This document shows positions 44,133-53,549 of a stretch of DNA of 58,766 nt, one piece after another (within the stretch, counting starts at the first letter, position 1; every line of letters begins with the position of its first letter). The notes below the pieces were generated by a model, which saw only the letters and a program-made list of their open reading frames with translations, was not told the origin of the DNA and searched no databases. The position numbers and the translations under genes are program-made. The stretch is from JAMOQA01 sp964420365 (GTDB taxonomy: Bacteria > Acidobacteriota > Polarisedimenticolia > J045): contig CAYQTA010000012.1 of assembly GCA_964420365.1 (NCBI GenBank), positions 1 to 58,766 of the forward strand. The letters run 5' to 3'.

Positions 44133-44969
44133 GTGCCCGAGCTGCCCGAGGTCGAGACGGTCGTGCGCCAGCTCGCCCCCCGCCTGGCGGGCCGCCGCGT
44201 GGCGCGGCTGGTGGTGCGCGACCCGAAGCTGGCGGGGGCGCGGCGGCGGGACCTGGCCGGCCGGCGGATCGCCGGCGTGGCCCGGGTCGGGAAGCGGATC
44301 GTTCTCGAGTTCGCGTCCCGGCGGCGGGGCGAGTCCCCGTGCTACCTCGAGGTGCACCTGCGGATGACCGGGCGCCTGCTCTGGGCGGAGGGGTGGCCGG
44401 TGACGGCCGGGGCCGCGACGGGAAGACGCCGGCTGCCTCCACCACGGGCGGTGCTGGTGCTGGACCGCGGGGCGGTGCTGTTCGTCGACCCGCGGCGGTT
44501 CGGGACGATGCGCTGGTCGCGGGAGCGGCCCCGGCCCGGGGGGCTCGACCCGACGGGGCCCGGGTTCACGACGGAGGCACTGGCCCGGCTGCTCGCCGGG
44601 GCCGGGACCCCGCTCAAGCCCTGGCTGATGCGACAGGACCGCCTGGAGGGGCTTGGCAACATCTACGCCAGCGAGGTGACGTACGCGGCGGCGATCGACC
44701 CGCGCCGCCCCGCCGGCTCGCTCACGCGGGAAGAGGTCCGGCGCCTCGCGGCGGCCACGCGGCGGATCCTGCGCGCCGCGATCCGGCACTGCGGGACGAC
44801 CTTCTCCGACTTCCAGGGGGTCCTGGGCACGGTCGGTGGCTACCGCCGGTACCTCCGCGTGTACGGGCGCGCCGGGGAGCCCTGCCCGCGGGCGGGCTGT
44901 GGCGCGCGGATCGAGCGGATCGTCCAGCAGGGCCGCAGCACGTACTTCTGTCCCCGCTGCCAGCGCTGA
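44133..44969 (+). CDS. mutM: Formamidopyrimidine-DNA glycosylase (Fpg)
   Basis: Base-excision glycosylase/AP lyase for 8-oxoguanine and Fapy lesions. The N-terminus reads 'PELPEVETVVRQL' after the initiator, giving the catalytic Pro2 and Glu3. The C-terminal zinc finger is intact ('CPRAGCGARIERIVQQG' and 'FCPRC'), with 'LGNIYASEVTYAA' before it. The 278-residue length is normal; an extra 10-residue Gly/Arg stretch sits in the middle. GTG start with GGGAGGAGG upstream, 105 bases after norZ. Confidence 0.95.
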   Translation: MPELPEVETVVRQLAPRLAGRRVARLVVRDPKLAGARRRDLAGRRIAGVARVGKRIVLEFASRRRGESPCYLEVHLRMTGRLLWAEGWPVTAGAATGRRRLPPPRAVLVLDRGAVLFVDPRRFGTMRWSRERPRPGGLDPTGPGFTTEALARLLAGAGTPLKPWLMRQDRLEGLGNIYASEVTYAAAIDPRRPAGSLTREEVRRLAAATRRILRAAIRHCGTTFSDFQGVLGTVGGYRRYLRVYGRAGEPCPRAGCGARIERIVQQGRSTYFCPRCQR

Positions 44970-45036
44970 CCCACGACCGGGTGCCGGGGGAGGAGCGTCG
45001 CCGGGCCCGGCGGCGTGCCGGCCGGGGGGAAACCCC

Positions 45037-45042
45037 TATAAT
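45037..45042 (+). promoter_or_regulatory. consensus -10 element before lepA
   Basis: TATAAT, the exact consensus, about 95 bases upstream of lepA and in a very GC-rich context. No recognisable -35 is found 16-18 bases upstream, so promoter strength is uncertain. Confidence 0.45.
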
Positions 45043-45136
45043 CGCGGGGATCCCGGGCGCGGCGGGCGCCGCGCGGACGGGACGATGCGCGTCGGCCGCC
45101 GCGGCCCGGGGGCCCGGCCCGACGCGGGAGCGCTCG

Positions 45137-46936
45137 ATGGATTCCCGGCACATCAGGAACTTCAGCATCATCGCGCACATCGACCACGGGAAGACGACCC
45201 TCTCGGATCGCCTTCTCGAGAAGACCGGTGCGCTCGACCGGCGGGAACTCGTCGAGCAGACCCTCGACTCGATGGACCTCGAGCGGGAACGGGGGATCAC
45301 GATCAAGTCCCACGCGGTCTCCCTGCCGTACCGGGCGAAGGACGGCCGGGAGTACCGGCTCGACCTGATCGACACCCCGGGCCACGTCGACTTCTCCTAC
45401 GAGGTCTCCCGCTCGCTGGCCGCCTGCGAGGGGGCGCTCCTCGTCGTCGACGCCGCCCAGGGGGTGGAGGCCCAGACCCTCGCCAACGCCTGGCTCGCCG
45501 TCGAGAACGACCTCGTGATCATCCCGGTGATCAACAAGATCGACCTGCCGTCGGCCGACCCGGACAGGGTCAAGCAGCAGCTCGAGGAGCTGATCGGGAT
45601 CCCGGGGGACGAGGCGATCCTGGCGTCGGCGAAGGACGGCACCGGCGTCGACGAGATCCTCGAGGCGATCGTCGAGCGGATTCCGCCGCCCGAGGGGGAC
45701 CCCGAGGCCCCCCTCAAGGCGATGATCTTCGACTCCTGGTACGACAGCTACCGGGGGGCGTACATGCTGGTGCGGGTCATCGACGGGAGGCTGCGCCGGC
45801 GCCAGAAGATCCGGCTGATGGCCACCGGCGCGGAGTACGAGGTCGAGGACCTCGGCTTCTACACGCCCAAGCAGGTCACCGCCGAGGCGCTGTCGGTCGG
45901 CGAGGTGGGCTGGGTCGTCGCCGGGATCAAGAACGTCAAGGAAGTCAAGATCGGCGACACGATCACCGAGGCGAAGCGTCCCACCGCGGAGCCGTTCCCG
46001 GGCTTCCAGGAAGCCAAGCCGATGGTCTTCGCGGGGCTCTATCCCTCGGACGCCGCGGACTACGGCGACCTGCGGGACGCCCTCGACAAGCTCTCGCTGA
46101 ACGACGCGTCGTTCGTCTTCGAGCCGGAGGTCAGCGACGCCCTCGGCTTCGGCTTCCGCTGCGGGTTCCTCGGGCTGCTGCACATGGAGATCGTCCAGTC
46201 GCGGCTCGAGCGGGAGTTCGATCTCGACCTCGTGACGACCGCCCCGGGCGTCCCGTACCGGGTCCGGATGACGAGCGGCGAGTACCTCGAGATCCACTCC
46301 GCGGCGAAGCTGCCGAGGCCCCAGGACTACGAGTGGATCGAGGAGCCCTACATCAAGGCGACGATCCTGACCCCCCAGGAGCACGTCGGCCCGCTCCTCA
46401 AGCTCCTCGAGGAACGGCGCGGCGAGCAGCGGGAACTCAAGTACGTCGGCCCGACGCGCGTGCTGATCGAGTACGACCTCCCCCTCGCCGAGGTGGTCAC
46501 CGACTTCTACGACCGGCTGAAGTCCGCCTCGCGCGGCTACGCGAGCTACGACTACGAGTTCACCGGATGGCGGCGCTCCGACCTGGTCAAGCTCGATGTC
46601 CTGGTCGCCGGGCAGCCGGTGGACGCGCTGTCGATCATCGTCCACCGGGACGAGGCCTACCGGAAGGGGCAGGCCCTCGCCAGCAAGCTCAAGGAGCTGA
46701 TCCCGCGCCAGCAGTTCGAGGTGCCGATCCAGGCGGCGATCGGCTCCCGGGTGATCGCGCGGACCAACATCAAGGCGCTTCGCAAGAACGTCCTCGCCAA
46801 GTGCTACGGCGGCGACGTCACCCGGAAGCGGAAGCTCCTCGAGAAGCAGAAGGCCGGGAAGAAGCGGATGAAGCAGGTCGGCCGGGTGCAGATCCCCCAG
46901 GAGGCGTTCCTCTCCGTCCTCAAGCTCGGCGACTGA
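45137..46936 (+). CDS. lepA: LepA / elongation factor 4, ribosome back-translocase GTPase
   Basis: Translational GTPase that acts on stalled or mistranslocated ribosomes. The 599-residue product has all G motifs ('AHIDHGKTT', 'DTPGH', 'NKID'), the switch I 'ERERGITIKSHAVSL', and domain IV/V plus the LepA-specific C-terminal domain ('RTNIKALRKNVLAKCYGGDVTRK', ending 'AGKKRMKQVGRVQIPQEAFLSVL'). ATG at 45137 with GGGAG upstream. It converges on the CotH gene with a hairpin between. Confidence 0.96.
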   Translation: MDSRHIRNFSIIAHIDHGKTTLSDRLLEKTGALDRRELVEQTLDSMDLERERGITIKSHAVSLPYRAKDGREYRLDLIDTPGHVDFSYEVSRSLAACEGALLVVDAAQGVEAQTLANAWLAVENDLVIIPVINKIDLPSADPDRVKQQLEELIGIPGDEAILASAKDGTGVDEILEAIVERIPPPEGDPEAPLKAMIFDSWYDSYRGAYMLVRVIDGRLRRRQKIRLMATGAEYEVEDLGFYTPKQVTAEALSVGEVGWVVAGIKNVKEVKIGDTITEAKRPTAEPFPGFQEAKPMVFAGLYPSDAADYGDLRDALDKLSLNDASFVFEPEVSDALGFGFRCGFLGLLHMEIVQSRLEREFDLDLVTTAPGVPYRVRMTSGEYLEIHSAAKLPRPQDYEWIEEPYIKATILTPQEHVGPLLKLLEERRGEQRELKYVGPTRVLIEYDLPLAEVVTDFYDRLKSASRGYASYDYEFTGWRRSDLVKLDVLVAGQPVDALSIIVHRDEAYRKGQALASKLKELIPRQQFEVPIQAAIGSRVIARTNIKALRKNVLAKCYGGDVTRKRKLLEKQKAGKKRMKQVGRVQIPQEAFLSVLKLGD

Positions 46937-46965
46937 GCGGCGCGGGCGGCCGGAGACCGCGCCGC
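46937..46965. terminator. bidirectional hairpin between lepA and the CotH gene
   Basis: Perfect 9-bp stem GCGGCGCGG / CCGCGCCGC with an 11-nt loop immediately after the lepA stop, in a 42-base gap between converging genes. No T tract. Confidence 0.5.
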
Positions 46966-46978
46966 GCCTCCGGGCCGA

Positions 46979-49900
46979 TCAGTCGGTCGCCCGCCGCCCG
47001 TCCAGGTCCACCGGCCGGACCTCGTAGTAGAGGATCGGCGCCCCGGCCGGGTCCGCCGCGCCCGGGTCGAGGAACCGCCCGGGCTCGGCGGCCTCGCCGT
47101 GCAGGTGTTCCCCGGCGTCCACCTCGTCGTCGCGGAGCGGCGCCTCGTCGCGGAAGACCTCGACGCGCGCCAGGGCGGGGTCGCTGGTCGGCTCGGTCCA
47201 GCGCAGCACGAGATCGTTCCCGTCCCGTTCGACCAGGAGGTCGGTCACCGGCGTGGTCTCCCCGGCCAGCGGGGTGGCGCTCACCGCGTCGCCGCCCGGG
47301 CTCCGGCGCCCGTCCTCCGCGCGGGCGCGGACCCGGTACCAGCGCTCCCGCCCGTTCTCGAGCCCGAGGTCGCGGAAGAGCAGCATCGGGCCGGTGAGCG
47401 GAGCGTCGTTGAGGACTTCCCACGGTCCGCCGGGGGAGTCGGCGCCGAGCACGTCGTACCCGGTGACCGCCGGGTCGGGGTGGGGTCGCCAGGTGACGTC
47501 GACGACGGTGTTGTAGGGCGTCGCCGCCACCCCGGGGACGATCCCCTCGAGGGCGTTGGTCCGTTCCGGCGTCGGCGGGTCGAGGAACGCCCACTCGGTG
47601 CCGCCGTCCGGCAGCCGGCCCTCGGAGACGTCCGTGGACTGGGCGCCGAAGACCCGGGCATCGACCTGCATGTTGCCGTTCGCGTCGGTGTCGAACAGGC
47701 CGATCTCCTCGCCCTTCTTCGACAGCTTGAAGTTCGTGTGCCGCGGTCCCTGGTCCTCGTCGTCGTCGCACCAGAACAGCAGGAACCCGCCGGCCTCGAT
47801 CACGGTGCCGTCCGGGATGCGCCACTTCGTCGGCTCGCCGAGGTCGTCGGAGAGGTACATCCCCGAGAGGTCGACCGCCTCGCCGCCGGCGTTCCACAGC
47901 TCGACCCAGTCCTCGTGCTCCCCCGCCTCGTCGACGATCCCGTCCTCGTTGTCGGCGAGGTACTCGTTGATGAAGACCGGGGGCCCCTCGTACCCGACCT
48001 GGTAGGAGTACGCCTCGCCCGGGGCGTCTTCCGGGTCGCGCGAGACGTGTCCGCCGGTGTCCTCCGCCTCGACGTAGTAACGGACCGTCACCCCCGGGGA
48101 CTCGCCGGGAATCGTCGCCCCGTAGAGGTCGTCGCCGGCCGCCCCGTCCCCGTGTTCCCCGTCGTCGTACATCGGCGTCGAGACCCAGCCGTCGCCCGGG
48201 TCGTGGAAGAGTTCGACCCGGGCGAGCCCGTGGTCGTCCGTCACGCGGGCCGTGACCACCACGTCCTCGTGCTGGGCCGGCTCTTCCGGGTCGCGGGCGG
48301 TGTCCTCGATCTCCGGCGGCCAGTCGGGTTCCTCGTTGGCCGCGCCGGGAGTCGGGTTCGGGAACGCGACCCACTGGTCGCTTGCCTCCGGCCACCGGCC
48401 CTCCGAGACGTCCTCCTTCTGCCTGCCGAACGAGTGCTCGTCGATCGCCCAGTAGCCCCGTTCCACGGTGTCGTAGAGGCCGATCGTCTCCCCCTTCTTC
48501 GACAGCTTGAAGTTCGTGTGCAGGGGACCCTGCTCGATGTCGTTGTCGCACCAGGCGAGCAGGTAGCCGTGGGCGGGGACCACCGTGCCGGCCGGGAAGC
48601 GCCACTGGTTCGGCAGGTCGGGGTCGTCCGAGAGGTGCATCCCGGTGAGATCCACGTCGCTGTCGCCCAGGTTGTGGATCTCGACCCAGTCCTCGTACTC
48701 CCCGAGCTCGTCGGCGATCGTCGAGCCGTTCTCCGCCATGAACTCGTTGATCACGATCCGCGGCGCCGGGTCGCCCACCCGGTAGGAATACGCCTCGTCG
48801 GCTCCGCCGGGGGGATCGAGCGTGACGAGACCGCGGTCGTCCTCCGCGCGGACGTAGTAGAGGACCTCGATCCCGGGCGGCTGGGCGGGGATCGTCCCGC
48901 CCCAGACGCCGTCGCCCGCCTCGCCGTCGCCGTGGGTGCCGTCATCGAACATCTCGATGTCGAACCAGTACGAGACCTGGCCCCGGTAGCGCAGGGTGAC
49001 CGCCGCGAGCCCGCCGTCGTCGGTCACGCGGGCCGTCACCAGGACGTCGTCCCCGGGGCCCGGGTAGGGGGGACGGCGGGCGGTGTCCCGGATGCGCGGG
49101 GGCTCGTTGATCGTGCCGCCGGCGTTCGACGCCCCGGGGGTCGGCGCGACGTACCAGCGCCAGCGGTAGAGCCCGTCGTCCTTCATGCCGCGGGCGACGT
49201 CGGCCGGCGCGGAGTGCCAGGTCGCCTCCTGGACGACGCGGTTGTCCTCGCCGGTCCCCCTGGTGGAGAGGACGATCTTCCCCTCGTTCCCGGAGAGCCG
49301 GAACGGGGCGTGGAGCGGGCCCTGCTGCGGCTGCCCGTCGGCCCAGGCGACGAGGAACCCGCCCGGCGGGATCACCGTGCCCTCGGGCAGGGCCCACTTC
49401 TCCGGCTGGTCCGGGTCGTCGCTGAGGTGCATCCCGGAGACGTCCACGTCCCGGGGCCCGGCGTTGTAGAGCTCGATCCAGGGGTCGTGCTCGCCGGCCT
49501 CGTCGACCGCGCCGGCCACGTTGTTCACCAGGTACTCGTTGACGTAGATGAAGAACTCGTCCGAGGGTTCCCAGGCCTCCATCTGGCGGAGCAGCTCCGC
49601 CTTCCGCTCGCGGACGTAGGTCCGCAGGCGCTCCGCGGCGGCGGCGAGCGGCGCGCCGTCCTCCCAGGGGAACTTCCGCAGGTCGAGGGCGCCGTCGTGC
49701 TGCACGGCCGACGTGTACTCGTCGATGAGGGGTGCGAGCGCATCCTCGGACCAGTCGCTGTCCATCAGCTCGCGCAGGGTCTCGGCGTGACGCTTGCGGA
49801 ACTGCCAGACCCGCAGGTAGGCGTCGACGAGCTGGTTCCAGCCGACCCCCGGGTGGGCGATGCAGCCCTCGTCGATGCGCCGCAGGGTGTTGATCGACCA

Positions 49901-51532
49901 GGGATCCCAGGGGGCGTTCCCCCACGAACCGTCGTGGTCCCACGGGACGAACCGCCAGCGCGGGTGGTCCTCCTCCCAGAGCAGGTAGTAGTTGTGGTTC
50001 CAGGAGTCCCACTCGCTCATGAAGATCAGGGCCGCGTAGTAGCGGATGAACTCCGGCAGGTCGACGTGCTCGGCGACTTGGTCGGCGAGGTCCTCCTGCG
50101 GGCCGTTGATCGCGTCGATCAGCTCGCGGAGGCGGTCGTAGCCCTCGGCGGTGCCGTTCTTCTGCGAGTAGAGGCGCCGGTATTCCACCGGGTCCTCGCG
50201 CCACGACAGGTTGCCGTCCCACTCCGCCTTGAACAGCTCGACCCGCTCGTCGAGGCCGTGGTTCTCGACGAAGTGCTCGTCGACGTTCTCGACGAGCTGG
50301 ACGACCCCGTGGAACTCCCCGTTGACGAAGAGGTCGACCGGCTCGACGTCGGGCGTGACGAGACCGCCGTCCCGGTGCACGCGGAAGGCGAGCCGCTTGC
50401 GCACGAGGAAGGCGTCCCACATGTCGGCGTTGAAGTTGAACGTGTCGCGGCCATCGAGCTCCTCTCCGCCGGGCAGCTTGACCTTCCAGTTCTTCTTCGA
50501 GAACTTGCGCGCGATCCCCCCGCGGTAGCGGGCGCCGGACCCGTCGAAGGTGATCCCGTCGTGCTCGAGGGACGCCGGGACGTAGTCGTCCGACCCGGCG
50601 TGGGAGTTCAGCTCCCGCAGGTCGGCGGGATCGATGTCGAGGTGCCAGCGGGGCAGGGATGCCTCGGCCTCCTCCCGCGGCATCGCCGCGACCGCGGGAG
50701 AGGGATCCGACTCGTTCCCCTCGAGGTCGACCGCCGTGACCCGGTACCAGTGCAGGTCGCCGTCGGCGGCGTCCCGGTCGAGGAACCACGGGGTGAGACT
50801 GGTCCGCGCGTCGATCCGCTCGAAGGGGCCGTCGGCCGACTCCGCGCGGTAGACCCGGTACCCGCGGAGATCGGCGTCCGCCGAGGCGGTCCAGTGGAGC
50901 AGCACCGCGCCGATCCCCTCGTGGACCTCCGGGGCGTCCGGGGGCGCCGGCGGGCCCGGCTCGGGCGCGGCGTCGACCACCTCGATCGCCGAGAGGAAGG
51001 GCGCTCCCTCCACCGCCCGGAACTCGACGTCCAGCGTCCCGTCCTCGACGTGCACGAGGTACCGCAGCTCGAGGACCTCCCACATGTCCCCGGTCACCTC
51101 GATGACGTCGAGGTCCTCCTCGACGGTCTCCCCCTCGATCACGACGTCGAACCGGCGGAGCCCGGGCCCGTGCACGAGGAACTCCGCGAAGCCGAGCGTC
51201 ACCCGGTAGTCGCCGGGCGGAACGTCGAAGCGGTAGGCGAAGTCCCCCTCGCGGCAGGAGTGGTACGGCTCCACGTGGTCGCGGAACCGGTGCCGGGGCT
51301 CTCCCGACGAGCGGGCGTCGCCGCCGACGAAGCCCGCCCCGTCCTCGGACTCCTCGTAGGGGACGTCCGCCAGGTACCACCGGTTCCCGGGGCCGGGGAC
51401 GTCCTCCTCGCCGCCGCAGGTGAAGCGCTTCTCCCAGGCACCGGCCGGGATCGCGGTCGCGAACAGCAGCGCGGCGAGAAGGAAGACGGCGATGCGCCCC
51501 GGAACGGGCGCGGGCGACGGGCGGACGGACAT
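46979..51532 (-). CDS. Secreted CotH-kinase protein with malectin, FN3 and three lamin-tail domains
   Basis: A 1517-residue exported protein. Signal peptide ('GRIAVFLLAALLFATAIPAGA'); malectin-like domain about 38-185; FN3 about 198-285; CotH kinase-like domain about 290-655 with 'HGVVQLVENVDEHFV' and the metal-binding 'FVPWDHDGSWGN'; three lamin-tail (LTD) domains near 660-775, 926-1045 and 1186-1300, each opening with '(I/V)NE(Y/F)' and containing 'GMHLSDD'-type motifs. Ig-like segments ('ARVTDDHGLARV') lie between them, and FN3-like modules at the end. Likely cell-surface. Start ATG 51532 follows GGAGGAGGAGG. Confidence 0.85.
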   Translation of the reverse strand: MSVRPSPAPVPGRIAVFLLAALLFATAIPAGAWEKRFTCGGEEDVPGPGNRWYLADVPYEESEDGAGFVGGDARSSGEPRHRFRDHVEPYHSCREGDFAYRFDVPPGDYRVTLGFAEFLVHGPGLRRFDVVIEGETVEEDLDVIEVTGDMWEVLELRYLVHVEDGTLDVEFRAVEGAPFLSAIEVVDAAPEPGPPAPPDAPEVHEGIGAVLLHWTASADADLRGYRVYRAESADGPFERIDARTSLTPWFLDRDAADGDLHWYRVTAVDLEGNESDPSPAVAAMPREEAEASLPRWHLDIDPADLRELNSHAGSDDYVPASLEHDGITFDGSGARYRGGIARKFSKKNWKVKLPGGEELDGRDTFNFNADMWDAFLVRKRLAFRVHRDGGLVTPDVEPVDLFVNGEFHGVVQLVENVDEHFVENHGLDERVELFKAEWDGNLSWREDPVEYRRLYSQKNGTAEGYDRLRELIDAINGPQEDLADQVAEHVDLPEFIRYYAALIFMSEWDSWNHNYYLLWEEDHPRWRFVPWDHDGSWGNAPWDPWSINTLRRIDEGCIAHPGVGWNQLVDAYLRVWQFRKRHAETLRELMDSDWSEDALAPLIDEYTSAVQHDGALDLRKFPWEDGAPLAAAAERLRTYVRERKAELLRQMEAWEPSDEFFIYVNEYLVNNVAGAVDEAGEHDPWIELYNAGPRDVDVSGMHLSDDPDQPEKWALPEGTVIPPGGFLVAWADGQPQQGPLHAPFRLSGNEGKIVLSTRGTGEDNRVVQEATWHSAPADVARGMKDDGLYRWRWYVAPTPGASNAGGTINEPPRIRDTARRPPYPGPGDDVLVTARVTDDGGLAAVTLRYRGQVSYWFDIEMFDDGTHGDGEAGDGVWGGTIPAQPPGIEVLYYVRAEDDRGLVTLDPPGGADEAYSYRVGDPAPRIVINEFMAENGSTIADELGEYEDWVEIHNLGDSDVDLTGMHLSDDPDLPNQWRFPAGTVVPAHGYLLAWCDNDIEQGPLHTNFKLSKKGETIGLYDTVERGYWAIDEHSFGRQKEDVSEGRWPEASDQWVAFPNPTPGAANEEPDWPPEIEDTARDPEEPAQHEDVVVTARVTDDHGLARVELFHDPGDGWVSTPMYDDGEHGDGAAGDDLYGATIPGESPGVTVRYYVEAEDTGGHVSRDPEDAPGEAYSYQVGYEGPPVFINEYLADNEDGIVDEAGEHEDWVELWNAGGEAVDLSGMYLSDDLGEPTKWRIPDGTVIEAGGFLLFWCDDDEDQGPRHTNFKLSKKGEEIGLFDTDANGNMQVDARVFGAQSTDVSEGRLPDGGTEWAFLDPPTPERTNALEGIVPGVAATPYNTVVDVTWRPHPDPAVTGYDVLGADSPGGPWEVLNDAPLTGPMLLFRDLGLENGRERWYRVRARAEDGRRSPGGDAVSATPLAGETTPVTDLLVERDGNDLVLRWTEPTSDPALARVEVFRDEAPLRDDEVDAGEHLHGEAAEPGRFLDPGAADPAGAPILYYEVRPVDLDGRRATD

Positions 51533-51635
51533 CTCGACCTCCTCCTCCCGGGCCGGGGGACCCGGGAGCCCCGCCGAAGATGTACGCCGAGACGCGGGTC
51601 GTTGCAGCGGAGAGGAGGAAGTTCCGGGGAAGACC

Positions 51636-52145
51636 TCAGGCGTCACCGCCCTCGAGGTGCCGGACGAGGTCCTCCGCGCGGTCCGCGTCGGTGCGCTGGA
51701 AGTAGACGAGCGCCAGCGCCAGGACCGCGATCGCGAAGAGGACCATTCCCCCCCCGAGCAGGAACGAGACCGCCGCCGTGATCGCGCCCCCCTCGGTGAC
51801 GAAGAGGCCCAGGAGTCCGCGCTGGGCGCGGAGGGCGAGGTCGCGCCGGTCGGTGGGCGGCTTCGTGCCGAGGAGCGCCGCGCGCCACGGGCGCGCGAGG
51901 ACCCACCCGGCGAAGGCCATGACGATGGCGATCACCGCGATGATGACCGCGGGATCCGGCCCCGGTCTTTTCCCGAGGATTCCCTCTCCGCCGTTGACGA
52001 GGAAGACGTAGACGCTGATCGCGGCAAGCACCACGGTCGTCCCGATGACCTGGAAGACGTGGGTCATCCGTACCTGCTTGACCAGGACGTCCGGTGGCAG
52101 CGCGGCGAGCTGGCGAAGCTGTTCCTCGCTGGAGCGCCGGCCCAT
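51636..52145 (-). CDS. Predicted membrane protein of unknown function
   Basis: A 169-residue protein with a short charged N-terminus ('MGRRSSEEQLRQLAALPPD') and about four membrane segments ('VIGTTVVLAAISVYVFLV', 'AVIIAVIAIVMAFAGWVLA', 'GLLGLFVTEGGAITAAVSFL', 'MVLFAIAVLALALVYF'), ending in an acidic tail. I recognise no family. ATG at 52145 with GGAGG 6 bases upstream; a longer frame is low-complexity. A promoter is visible at 52217-52245. The CotH gene follows 103 bases downstream on the same strand. Confidence 0.65.
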   Translation of the reverse strand: MGRRSSEEQLRQLAALPPDVLVKQVRMTHVFQVIGTTVVLAAISVYVFLVNGGEGILGKRPGPDPAVIIAVIAIVMAFAGWVLARPWRAALLGTKPPTDRRDLALRAQRGLLGLFVTEGGAITAAVSFLLGGGMVLFAIAVLALALVYFQRTDADRAEDLVRHLEGGDA

Positions 52146-52216
52146 GGTGACCTCCCCCGGCGCCATCGTCCCTCCCCCCGCGCACGTCCGCGGACGCGCA
52201 CCCCCTTCCCACGAGG

Positions 52217-52245
52217 ATTCTACGGGGGACAGGCTCCCGCGTGAA
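52217..52245 (-). promoter_or_regulatory. sigma-70-type promoter of the 51636-52145 membrane-protein gene
   Basis: Minus strand: TTCACG (52240-52245), 17 bases, TAGAAT (52217-52222; five of six -10 positions). It gives a leader of about 65 bases before the ATG at 52145. Confidence 0.5.
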
Positions 52246-52375
52246 GGGGGGAGGAAATGGGAGGCTCCCGGTCGGCTCCCCCGCCTTGCCCTCCCCCGGG
52301 CCGGGGGGGTAGCTTGCCCGGTGCCCGGCGCGGGGGAGCGCATCCACGGGGACGCGGCCGGGCGGGAGGGAAGCG

Positions 52376-52642
52376 GTGCTGCAGCCGATGGCGAGGCTGG
52401 GGATGGTGGCGGCCGCGGTCTTCGCGGTGAACCTGCCCTTCGGGTACTGGCGGGCGGGGGTGCGGAAGTTCTCCCGGGCCTGGTTCGTCGCGGTGCACGC
52501 CCCCGTGCCCCTGGTGATCGTGCTGCGCATCGTCTCCGGCCTCGGCTGGCGGCCCTCGTCGGTGCCGGTCCTGGTCGCCGCCTTCTTCGCCGGCCAGTTC
52601 GCCGGCGGCCGCCTGCGGGGAGCGCTGGGCCGACGGGGCTGA
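52376..52642 (+). CDS. Small predicted membrane protein
   Basis: An 88-residue protein with a GTG start preceded by GGGAGGGAAGC; an ATG four codons in is an alternative. Two or three hydrophobic stretches are seen ('MVAAAVFAVNLPFGYW', 'FVAVHAPVPLVIVLRIV', 'VPVLVAAFFAGQFAGG') and a basic C-terminus. No family recognised. Divergent from the membrane-protein gene at 51636-52145; the 230 bases between contain GC-rich hairpins and that gene's promoter. Confidence 0.55.
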   Translation: MLQPMARLGMVAAAVFAVNLPFGYWRAGVRKFSRAWFVAVHAPVPLVIVLRIVSGLGWRPSSVPVLVAAFFAGQFAGGRLRGALGRRG

Positions 52643-52703
52643 GGCCCCGGCCGATCCGGGGAGGCGCTTCCGCTCACCGCGTCCGGGCCGCTAGACTTCC
52701 ATC

Positions 52704-53549
52704 GTGCGCCCGATGCCGCGCTTCGACCTCGACGATCCCGGCGCATCCTGGTTCTGCGCCCGGTGCGGTGCGGCGTACGCCCGGCGGCCGGAGCGGTGCG
52801 AGGCATGCGGCGGGGAGGAGTTCCTGCCCCGGTCCGAGGCGGAAACGCTGGCCGCGGAAGGGGCCGCCGCGGAGGATGCGGTCGCCCTCGCCAGGGTTGC
52901 CGACCCGCTCGCCCGGGCCCGCATCGGCGCGCTCCTCGAGGAGGAGGGCGTTCCCTACGCGATCGAGGACCTGCCGGCCGCGGGACGCCGTTCGTCCGCC
53001 CAACGGGTGGGCCCGCGGATCGTCGTATCGCCGGCGGACCTGTCCAGGGCCCGCGCCGTCCTCGAACGCTGGCGCCGGGAAGAGGAGGAAAGCGTGGCGC
53101 GGGACCCGTGGGAAGAACCTCCCCGGGTCCTGGATCCCTCCCCGGGCGACCGGTCGGCCGAGGCCGACGATGCATCCCCGGTTCCCGTGGCGCGTTCCCC
53201 GTTCCCGGTCCGTCCGTCCCGCTACAACCTCGGTGTCTCCTGCATCGCGGTCTTCGGGGCCTCGGCCCCGGTGATCGGCCCGGCGGGCCTGTTCCTGCTG
53301 GACGGGCGGGTCGAGGAGGGCGCCCGGCTGCTGCTCGCCCTCGGCGCGGTCTGCGCCGGCCTGCTTCTCACCCTGGTCCGGCCGATCGCCGGGGCCGTCG
53401 TGACGGCCGGCGCCTACTCGTTCCTCGTCGTCACCGCGTGGCGGCTCGGCGTCGCGTTCCCCTTCCTGTTCACCGCCGGCGCCCTCGCCCTCCTGAACGT
53501 CGCGCGCATCGCCATCGTTGCCCCCCCGGCCGGCCCTCCCGCGCACTGA
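52704..53549 (+). CDS. Zinc-ribbon / DUF2007-like protein with C-terminal membrane segments
   Basis: A 281-residue protein. The N-terminus has a two-knuckle zinc ribbon ('FCARCGAAYARRPERCEACGG'). Residues ~60-125 resemble the DUF2007 'putative signal-transducing' domain ('ALARVADPLARARIGALLEEEG', 'PRIVVSPADLSRARAVL'). The last 110 residues hold three or four membrane helices. Role unknown. The GTG at 52704 or the ATG at 52713 could be the start; no clear ribosome site is seen for either. Confidence 0.65.
   Translation: MRPMPRFDLDDPGASWFCARCGAAYARRPERCEACGGEEFLPRSEAETLAAEGAAAEDAVALARVADPLARARIGALLEEEGVPYAIEDLPAAGRRSSAQRVGPRIVVSPADLSRARAVLERWRREEEESVARDPWEEPPRVLDPSPGDRSAEADDASPVPVARSPFPVRPSRYNLGVSCIAVFGASAPVIGPAGLFLLDGRVEEGARLLLALGAVCAGLLLTLVRPIAGAVVTAGAYSFLVVTAWRLGVAFPFLFTAGALALLNVARIAIVAPPAGPPAH

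Noticed and set aside
42722..45136. Giant ~1404-residue fusion reading through the norZ region into lepA
   Set aside because: The part before 45137 is an out-of-frame read through norZ and mutM, and lepA has its own start and ribosome site.
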